Below are positions 1-5,028 of a DNA stretch of 6,138 nt, piece by piece. The stretch comes from Phycisphaerales bacterium. Lineage in GTDB: Bacteria > Planctomycetota > Phycisphaerae > Phycisphaerales > UBA1924. The position numbers were made by a program, and so were the translations under genes. The stretch is from the NCBI GenBank assembly GCA_030680655.1, contig JAUXUZ010000406.1, positions 1 to 6,138 on the forward strand, read 5' to 3'. Position 1 is the first letter of the stretch. Each line of letters starts with the position of its first letter. A model generated the notes under the pieces. It had not been told where the DNA came from, ran no database searches, and saw only the letters and a program-made list of their open reading frames with translations.

Positions 1-248
1 AGCGCCGGGCCCAGTTCCGGACCGACTTTGTCGCGGCGGAGAACTCCATGGGCTTCCACGCGCCGCAGGAGGCCGCCCGCATCCTCGCCGAGGCGATCGA
101 TTACGCGCGGCAGGGGCAGTTGACGCTGCCGCGGCCTGAGAAGAAGCCAGCCGCCCTCGACGCTTCCCTCCCCCCCGCGCCCGCACCGGCGCTTGCTCCG
201 GCCCCTTCCGCGTCGGCGGATGGCAAGCCCGCCCTCGCCGGGAACTGA
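1..248 (+). CDS. nrfA: C-terminal fragment of ammonia-forming cytochrome c nitrite reductase (NrfA)
   Basis: The reading frame is open from base 3 and ends in TGA at 246-248; the 5' part of the gene lies outside the window. The first ~35 residues contain FRTDFVAAENSMGFHAPQEA followed by ARILAEAIDYARQGQ. From memory this matches the conserved C-terminal helix of pentahaem NrfA proteins, where the FHAPxE block supplies a haem-ligating histidine. NrfA reduces nitrite to ammonium by six electrons in the periplasm, normally with an NrfH quinol-oxidising partner, whose gene is not in the window. None of the CxxCH/CxxCK haem motifs can be checked because they lie upstream. The last ~35 residues form a Pro/Ala-rich low-complexity tail that I do not expect in a typical NrfA. 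An internal ATG at 48 is not a credible start, because family similarity continues upstream of it. The family call rests on one short motif block. Confidence 0.8.
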   Translation, partial: RRAQFRTDFVAAENSMGFHAPQEAARILAEAIDYARQGQLTLPRPEKKPAALDASLPPAPAPALAPAPSASADGKPALAGN

Positions 249-293
249 CTTCTGGCCAGGCGGGCGCGCTACCACACACCGCGGCCCAAACAA

Positions 294-323
294 AGGGCCC
301 CGAGCGCAAGCGCTCGGGGCCTT
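294..323. terminator. Bidirectional intrinsic terminator between convergent genes
   Basis: GGCCCCGAGCG (296-306) pairs perfectly with CGCTCGGGGCC (311-321) around a CAAG loop, and the stem extends by a G-T and an A-T pair to 294/323. On the plus strand it is followed by TTGTTGCTGT, a modest U tract. On the minus strand it is followed by CTTTGTTTGGG. It lies 45 nt after the nrfA stop and 26 nt after the stop of the minus-strand gene at 350, so it can serve both convergent units. The pairing is read directly from the sequence; function is inferred from structure and position. Confidence 0.85.
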
Positions 324-349
324 GTTGCTGTCTGGCGATTCGCGGCTAT

Positions 350-1057
350 TCAGGCCGCGATCTGCAGCGGGGCGGCATCGCCGCCGGTCTGGCCGTCGGT
401 GATGTTGACCGTCGCCTGGCCGTTGCCGGCGGTGCCGAACTGCACGGTGAACTGCGCCACCGGGCCGTTGATGCCCGAGCGCTGCCCCTGCACCTCGTAG
501 ACCACGGTGCTGACACCCGCGGGGATGGTGCGGTCGATGAACTCCTTCTTGCCGCTGGTGCCGACGAAGACGAACGCACCGGTCGCCCCGTTGCGCCGGC
601 GGACGGCGTAGCCGGTGCCGCTGGCGTTGGCGGGGTTCTTGCTCTTCCACGTCAGGCGGATCGAGCCGTCGGAGTTCAGGAAGACCTTGAAGTCGGTGCA
701 CGCGCCGGGGGGGCCGACGTGCGAGGGCGGCGCCACGGGGTCGATCTGCGCGAGGAGGTACGTGGCGTTGGGGTTGGCCTGCAACTGCGCGAACGAGCGG
801 ATCTGGCGGACCACATCGCCGTTGAGCGAGCGGAACGCCTGGAGCGCATCGTTCTGCGCTTCGGTGGCGCGCTTGGCCTCGTTGCGCGCCTTGGCGGCCG
901 CGGCCACGGCCACATCGAAGGCGTCAAACGCGGTCTTGTAACTCGCGGCGGTTCCTGCACTCATCCCCAGCTGAGCAGAGCTGGCGGAAAAAATCGGCTG
1001 GTGCTCGCGGCCGAACTGGAGCAGGGCGTCGATGCGGTTTGGTGATGTGGTTGTCAT
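350..1057 (-). CDS. Hypothetical protein: N-terminal helical region plus fibronectin type III-like domain (235 aa)
   Basis: The chosen start is the ATG at 1057-1055 (MTTTSPNRIDALL), because GGAG (1069-1066) lies 8 nt upstream. The frame stays open to 1108, but that longer start has no comparable site. Residues ~37-92 are Ala-rich and helical, with a charged stretch KARNEAKRATEAQNDAL that could form a helical hairpin or coiled coil. Residues ~119-208 look like one fibronectin III-type beta sandwich: SIRLTWKSKN, a GYAVRRR strand, a GAFVFVG strand, STVVYEVQGQ, then QFTVQFG. A short Gly/Thr-rich tail follows. No signal peptide, transmembrane segment or catalytic motif is visible, so it appears cytoplasmic or exported by an unseen route. 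The helix-plus-Fn3 arrangement recalls a loosely defined group of short hypothetical proteins I remember from Planctomycetota and Acidobacteria; their function is unknown. It sits alone between a terminator and a ~360-bp gap and probably has its own promoter. Confidence 0.85.
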   Translation of the reverse strand: MTTTSPNRIDALLQFGREHQPIFSASSAQLGMSAGTAASYKTAFDAFDVAVAAAAKARNEAKRATEAQNDALQAFRSLNGDVVRQIRSFAQLQANPNATYLLAQIDPVAPPSHVGPPGACTDFKVFLNSDGSIRLTWKSKNPANASGTGYAVRRRNGATGAFVFVGTSGKKEFIDRTIPAGVSTVVYEVQGQRSGINGPVAQFTVQFGTAGNGQATVNITDGQTGGDAAPLQIAA

Positions 1058-1065
1058 AGGTGCGA

Positions 1066-1069
1066 CTCC
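1066..1069 (-). promoter_or_regulatory. Ribosome binding site for the 235-aa gene
   Basis: On the minus strand GGAG lies 8 nt before the ATG at 1057. It is the reason for choosing this start over an upstream in-frame start at 1108, which would add 17 residues of poor, proline-rich sequence. Confidence 0.6.
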
Positions 1070-1275
1070 ATTCACGACAGGTGGACAGGTTTGGACAACG
1101 GGCCCCACAGGGGTCCGCAGCCTCGCCTCGCGGTTGCGGATCGGTTGAAGCCGACCGGCCGCGGCCCGGCTCGGCGGCGGGGTGAAGCCCCTTACCGCGT
1201 CGCCGGACTGACGGACTTGATCGGGGCTTTGGCTTCGGCTGTCAAGGGCGGGTTTGAAATCACACGCGCCGATGG

Positions 1276-1287
1276 CCGGTTAACCGG
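1276..1287. repeat. 12-bp perfect palindrome CCGGTTAACCGG
   Basis: The sequence equals its own reverse complement over 12 bp. It lies in the intergenic region, upstream of the TTGACA-like hexamer as read on the minus strand. It could be an operator half-site pair or chance. No regulator can be assigned. Confidence 0.35.
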
Positions 1288-1416
1288 TTTGGCGGGGATG
1301 CGCGGAACAGACTGCGGGGTTACTGGCCCACAATCGCCCCCGCAAGGGACAGAGCAGCCCGTGCCACTTCGCGGGCGATGCGGCGCCGGTACACCAACGC
1401 CACCTTCGCGCCTTGA

Positions 1417-4092
1417 CTACCGCGATTCCTGCTGTGGCGCGAACATCGCATCCAATGCGCCAAGCAGGTCGTCGCGGGTGAGCTCGCGGCCGGACTGGAG
1501 AAGACCCATGATTCGGGCTCGATCGCTCTGCGGCATCCGCTCGGCCGCGGCAGTGAGCAGTGACCGGATCGACGCCTGAATACCAGCGAGTCGGCCGGCT
1601 TCGTCCGCAACGTCGCGACTCTCGCCGCTCGCGGCCCGCCCGGCCATCCTCATTCCCGGTTCACACGCACCATAGAACTTGCCTGCGCAACCGGCGAAGA
1701 AGAGGTCGATGTACACGATGAAGTCGTTGTTGTCCCACTGCCCGTCGGGGCCGGGCACGCCGCCCGTAGAGCCGACGTCTGCGATCGGGTTGTTCGTGAA
1801 GTAGTAATCGATAAACACGATGAAGTCGTTGTTGTCGAGCACGCAATCCTCGCCCGGAACGCCCCCGGTGATACCGATATCAGCTTGCCCGCAGTCGCAC
1901 AGTCGGAAGTAGTGCGCAAACTCGGCGACCGGCTGCATGTCGGGTGGGTACGTTGTGTTGTACGCGCCTGTCGTGTTTGTGAGGTCGCTCCGCAGTCGAT
2001 CTGTAGGTGGCGTGCCTTCGGGCGGCACCGGCACATCCTGTGCACGCACAACCCGATAGAAGCCCGGCCGGTAGGACTGGTCGCAGCGCGGCTGCAACAT
2101 GATGTCACGTGGGAATGGAGCAAAGACAGGGAAGGTGACCTCCCACTCGTCCGTCACATCCTCCGGTGTGCCTGCGAACCCCGCGTACGAACCGGCGGGT
2201 TCAAACTGCACGCGCAGCCCCGCACCGCCCCCGTCCGCTTGTGAAAGGATCGGGCCGTAGAACCTTGTCCTCAACCGGTTGTAATAGACGACGGGGTCGC
2301 TGGGGTCGACCAGATTCGGCAACTCGGCGATAAGCACCGGCGGCGTCGTCAGGCCCCAACCCCTGCGGTTAGACGGCAGGCTGTCCTCCGCGTGCATTGC
2401 GTAGGGGGCGAGCCCCACCGCACCGCCGTTGTTGTCAGTCCCGAGCGTCTCATCGCTCGGGGAGGTGGGCGGTCCAGCGTGGAGGTCGTACCGCGCCAGG
2501 AAATAGTCGGAGCCATAGAAAGACCCCGGCTCCAACAGGGTGCCGCCGTACGACGTGGTCGTGTCTGCGACGAGCACGCTGCCGGCGCAGTGGCTCCCTT
2601 CACGCTGCACCCCCGTTGTGTTCCAACGGTCGATGACGATCTGCCCATCCAGGCCGGGCAGCCAGAACGGCTCTTCGCCGAACGCGTCGTTGAGCACCTG
2701 AACCGCTCCCGCACCGGCTGGCCACTCGTCTAGCCCATGTGTGCCGCGCGGCGAATTCTCCAGCGTCAGCACCGGCGTCGTCACCGCGTGATCGTGCAAT
2801 GTGTCAAGGAACCCGACATCGTTCAGCGTGCCAAGACGCTCGCCGATCAGCACCGAGCGGCTCGACGGCAGTCCGTGCAGGTGAAGCCTGCCGTTCATGT
2901 CTCCGTCGATCGCGCACCGCCCAGTGCCATCCGGTGCGGTTGTGTCAAGCCACACATCGGCGTTTGATCCGATCGCTCTCGCCATGACCGAATTGGCGAG
3001 CCCGAACCAATGGGCAACAGATGACCCCACGCGGCCGGACCAGACGACGCCTGACTCGATCCCACCGCCGTCTGGAACGCCGCCAAACACGGGCCCATCC
3101 GGCGAGGATGACGGCCAATGACCAAAGACAAACGAGAACCAAGGCGAACCGGCAATAAACTCGCCGACCGCCAGCGGCGCTTCAACCCTTGGCCGGTACG
3201 GGTTTGCTCTCCAGGCAGGGTTGCCCGGGGGACTCACTGGCTTGGGGTTGTACTGGTGCATGTTGTAGATGTAGGCCGGAGTGGCGCCGCCGGCACCCAT
3301 CGGATCGGTCGCTGTGAATCGGACCACACAGTCGGCCGCCCCTCCGTCAAAGACCATTGGCCCCGTCGGGTTGGTGCTCGAGCGTGGGCTTTTCCAGTTC
3401 GCTTGGCCGTACGGATCGGTCATGTATATCGGTGGGACGGCACTGCCGCGGAGCCCGCGCGAATACCCGGCGTACGCGGGCGGCAGCAGGTCGCGCGGGT
3501 ACTCGCTCGCGTGCAACGGGTCGGTCAACGAGTAGTCGGGGATGTACCCGATCTGAAGGAACAGGATTATCCCTTTGTAGATTGGGTCCTCTGGATCGCC
3601 GTACGCCACCACCGAGCCGCGGGCCGACAGGCCGATCGTGACGCCGCCCTTTAGCCCCGCGGCGATGATGTCGGCCTGCTCGAGGTTATAGCGGATATCC
3701 ACCGAACCATCGATCCCACCGTTCCACACCAGGATCCCTCGATGCCGCCGATGGAAGAGGGGGCTCGGAACAAACGCCTGCTCAAAGCTCGGCTCGTTCG
3801 GCGCATCCCAGTTGACGTTGTCGGCGATGATGCTCCTCGTCACCGGGCCGACGACCTCGATCAACCTGATCGCCCCCTTCCCGGGCGACTTGTTCGACAG
3901 GTAGCCGGGCGTAAACAGGTTCGCCACAACTTTGCTTTTCATCCCGTGCTTGGTGTCGTCAACGTTGTACGCGAGTGCGCTCCCCCCGCCGATGGGGTCG
4001 TTCTCGGCGGTCGCCTGACGCACCACCCACACACCGTTGCCGGCCTCGATGTCGTACATGATCTCGCCGGTTGAGAGGATCTCGCGGATCAC
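1417..4092 (-). CDS. 3' half of the split gene: beta-rich protein with duplicated GC-type dockerin and helical C-terminal extension
   Basis: Given from GTG 4092, this is 891 aa; coding sequence extends upstream in frame to 4179 (920 codons). It has no signal peptide of its own. Much of it is Gly/Pro/Asp-rich with short beta strands. Several segments share a turn-plus-strand pattern: GGIDGSVDIRY (3720-3688), GDMNGRLHLHG (2901-~2870) and LDGQIVID (2652-2629), as in beta-solenoid proteins. After a CDCG motif comes a dockerin-like pair of 34-residue-period repeats (about 1899-1687): ADIGITGGVPG...LDNNDFIVFID, then ADVGSTGGVPG...WDNNDFIVYID, closing with AGC. In the GC-type family this domain is thought to anchor secreted planctomycete proteins, and Asp/Asn-rich loops suggest Ca2+ binding. 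The family normally ends at or near the GC; here 89 more residues follow, mostly predicted helix. Substrate or function is unknown. The gene is probably non-functional, or expressed only by readthrough, if the upstream TAG is real. Confidence 0.7.
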   Translation of the reverse strand: MIREILSTGEIMYDIEAGNGVWVVRQATAENDPIGGGSALAYNVDDTKHGMKSKVVANLFTPGYLSNKSPGKGAIRLIEVVGPVTRSIIADNVNWDAPNEPSFEQAFVPSPLFHRRHRGILVWNGGIDGSVDIRYNLEQADIIAAGLKGGVTIGLSARGSVVAYGDPEDPIYKGIILFLQIGYIPDYSLTDPLHASEYPRDLLPPAYAGYSRGLRGSAVPPIYMTDPYGQANWKSPRSSTNPTGPMVFDGGAADCVVRFTATDPMGAGGATPAYIYNMHQYNPKPVSPPGNPAWRANPYRPRVEAPLAVGEFIAGSPWFSFVFGHWPSSSPDGPVFGGVPDGGGIESGVVWSGRVGSSVAHWFGLANSVMARAIGSNADVWLDTTAPDGTGRCAIDGDMNGRLHLHGLPSSRSVLIGERLGTLNDVGFLDTLHDHAVTTPVLTLENSPRGTHGLDEWPAGAGAVQVLNDAFGEEPFWLPGLDGQIVIDRWNTTGVQREGSHCAGSVLVADTTTSYGGTLLEPGSFYGSDYFLARYDLHAGPPTSPSDETLGTDNNGGAVGLAPYAMHAEDSLPSNRRGWGLTTPPVLIAELPNLVDPSDPVVYYNRLRTRFYGPILSQADGGGAGLRVQFEPAGSYAGFAGTPEDVTDEWEVTFPVFAPFPRDIMLQPRCDQSYRPGFYRVVRAQDVPVPPEGTPPTDRLRSDLTNTTGAYNTTYPPDMQPVAEFAHYFRLCDCGQADIGITGGVPGEDCVLDNNDFIVFIDYYFTNNPIADVGSTGGVPGPDGQWDNNDFIVYIDLFFAGCAGKFYGACEPGMRMAGRAASGESRDVADEAGRLAGIQASIRSLLTAAAERMPQSDRARIMGLLQSGRELTRDDLLGALDAMFAPQQESR
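1687..1899 (-). other. Duplicated GC-type dockerin domain
   Basis: Two repeat units, each A-D-[IV]-G-x-T-G-G-V-P-G followed by x-D-N-N-D-F-I-V-[FY]-I-D and an aromatic-rich end (YYF, LFF), lie one after the other and end in Gly-Cys. The spacing between the DNND blocks is 34 residues (102 nt). A CDCG motif precedes the first unit. The layout agrees with the planctomycete GC-type dockerin family as I remember it. Asp/Asn side chains in the DNND loops are the likely metal ligands; this is inference from classical dockerins. Confidence 0.8.
1713..1836 (-). repeat. Direct repeat of 22 identical nucleotides within the dockerin (1713-1734 and 1815-1836)
   Basis: The 22-nt blocks coding the DNNDFIV segments are identical and lie 102 nt apart. 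They reflect the internal duplication of the dockerin; exact identity, including third codon positions, suggests either recent duplication, conversion, or strong codon preference. Confidence 0.85.
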
Positions 4093-4179
4093 ACCCCGCC
4101 GGGCCGCGAGGTGTGCGTCGATGCCGTAGGCGGTCTCGCCTGAAACCCCCGTTGTGATCTGCTGAACGTTGGGCCCGAC

Positions 4180-4182
4180 CTA
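4180..4182 (-). other. In-frame TAG stop interrupting the dockerin gene
   Basis: The context is GGT TCG GTG TAG GTC GGG CCC on the minus strand. The same frame is open on both sides, for 282 codons before and 920 codons after. The next start downstream is GTG 4092 or the ATG of the EIMYDI segment, neither with a good ribosome site or a signal peptide, so independent translation of the 3' half looks unlikely. Single-base relatives of TAG that encode amino acids are Tyr, Gln, Lys, Glu, Trp, Leu and Ser codons. Confidence 0.8.
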
Positions 4183-5028
4183 CACCGAACCGATGTTGGC
4201 AAGGTTGTCGGCGCTCCCCAACGAAGCGCCGTTGATCAATTCATCGTCGATGATCAGAACGGGCGCAGCGGTCACATCCATCGGCGCATCGCCGGCGCAG
4301 ATCGCCCCCCAGACGCCGTGGCGGGCGACGATGACACCCACCGCGTTGTCCAGCGACGATGGGGAGTGGCCGACGGGCACGTAGTTCCTCCGCCCGCGGA
4401 AGAACCCGTTGATCTGCCCCGCTTCCACGTCGGAAGGGTCGTCTTGGATCCCGTTGGTGCTGAAACGGATGATCGAGCCGCAGTCGATGCTCTCGTTTCC
4501 ATTCCCCTGATTCCCCGCGCCCGGGTTGGTGGTGTCGCCGTAGTTGTGCGAGATGTTGGCGTTCAGGTGGACCGCATCCGCAAGCTCTTCCCACTTGACA
4601 TGGCTCGAATTGAGGCACTGCAGCCGCCCCGTCCAATCGTGGATGCCGGGTGTCCACGACTGCGATGAAGTGTCGATCAAGCCGCTTAACGGATCTAGAG
4701 CGGCATTTGCGATCCATACGCGCACCCGCCGCGGCGCGACGGACCCACTGCCGGCAATCAACCTGAGCAACCCCAAGTCAGCGGTAATCGAGGGGTTACC
4801 GTTCGTCTGCGGAGATTGGTCGGCGATCTGCACAACGATGTCACTGGTCGATGTCAGCGTGCCGAGCGACACATCGGACCCACCCGCGAGCGACTGCCAC
4901 CCCCCACCGGTCGGCCACGTAATCGGGGCCGTATCCGCAACAAACGTGCCGATCCGATACTTGATCTGTGCTTCAGCGGCGGTCGTTGCAATGAACATCG
5001 CGATCAGCAAGGACAGGGCTCGCATCAT
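4180..5028 (-). CDS. 5' half of the split dockerin gene: exported protein of 282 aa with signal peptide
   Basis: The start is ATG 5028-5026: GGAGG (5040-5036) lies 7 nt upstream, and the resulting N-terminus MMRALSLLIAMFIATTAAEAQ is a good Sec signal peptide (Arg3, hydrophobic core ~4-16, likely cleavage AEA|Q after residue 20). A second ATG follows directly and could also be used. The mature part is beta-rich and Gly/Ser/Asp-rich, with strands such as SDIVVQIAD and RRVRVWIAN. Three cysteines are present (LQCLNS, IDCGS, ICAGD). No known enzyme domain is seen. The frame ends at TAG 4182-4180, in the middle of what looks like a beta strand (NLANIGSV), and the coding pattern continues in the same frame, so 282 aa is probably a truncated product. 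It would be exported but would lack the C-terminal dockerin. The start overlaps the 3' end of the upstream SUMF1-like frame by 56 nt. Confidence 0.75.
   Translation of the reverse strand: MMRALSLLIAMFIATTAAEAQIKYRIGTFVADTAPITWPTGGGWQSLAGGSDVSLGTLTSTSDIVVQIADQSPQTNGNPSITADLGLLRLIAGSGSVAPRRVRVWIANAALDPLSGLIDTSSQSWTPGIHDWTGRLQCLNSSHVKWEELADAVHLNANISHNYGDTTNPGAGNQGNGNESIDCGSIIRFSTNGIQDDPSDVEAGQINGFFRGRRNYVPVGHSPSSLDNAVGVIVARHGVWGAICAGDAPMDVTAAPVLIIDDELINGASLGSADNLANIGSV

Larger units (their letters stand above)
1058..1416. other. Intergenic region with no convincing gene; possible leader of the 235-aa gene
   Basis: About 360 bp separate the end of the dockerin gene from the next minus-strand start. 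Open frames here (for example on the plus strand from 1091) have low-complexity Arg/Gly/Pro translations, no good ribosome site and no recognisable family, so I treat them as GC-rich noise. Visible elements are: a consensus-like TTGACA on the minus strand (1245-1240), whose best -10 at 17 nt spacing (GATCAA) matches TATAAT at only 3 of 6 positions; a 12-bp perfect palindrome CCGGTTAACCGG at 1276-1287; and two overlapping hairpin-forming stretches at 1099-1117 and 1114-1140, upstream of the 235-aa gene. I could not find a strong intrinsic terminator directly after the dockerin gene stop at 1417. None of these elements is firmly assigned. Confidence 0.5.
1417..5028 (-). pseudogene. Secreted GC-type dockerin protein gene interrupted by one in-frame TAG
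   Basis: Read on the minus strand from ATG 5028 to TAG 1419-1417, the frame spans 1204 codons and contains a single internal stop, TAG at 4182-4180 (codon 283). The 29 codons between that TAG and the next usable start (GTG at 4092) remain open, GC-rich at the third position and protein-like (VGPNVQQITTGVSGETAYGI), so the coding sequence clearly continues across the stop. The upstream half carries the signal peptide and the downstream half carries the dockerin; neither half has both. The simplest reading is one gene of about 1203 sense codons broken by a point change, for example TAC (Tyr) to TAG, which would give an uninterrupted GSVYVGPNV strand. Stop-codon readthrough and sequencing error are alternatives. 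The two halves are also described separately. No catalytic domain is recognised; the protein is probably an extracellular or envelope-attached beta-rich protein. Confidence 0.7.

Noticed and set aside
294..323. Inverted repeat as part of a mobile-element end or attachment site
   Set aside because: Position between convergent stops, GC stem, tetraloop and T-rich flanks on both strands fit a bidirectional terminator. No transposase, integrase or target duplication is nearby.
1240..1245. Perfect TTGACA hexamer on the minus strand as a -35 box for the 235-aa gene
   Set aside because: The best -10 at 17 nt spacing is GATCAA, only 3 of 6 matches, and it would give a leader of over 150 nt. Not enough to annotate a promoter.
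1091..1579. 162-codon plus-strand open frame covering the intergenic region and the 3' end of the dockerin gene
   Set aside because: Low-complexity Arg/Gly/Ser translation, no ribosome site, and half of it is antisense to a supported coding frame.
4090..4092. GTG 4092 as a genuine independent start of the 3' half
   Set aside because: Upstream codons to 4179 remain coding in character, there is no convincing Shine-Dalgarno, and an independent product would lack a signal peptide although it carries an extracellular dockerin.
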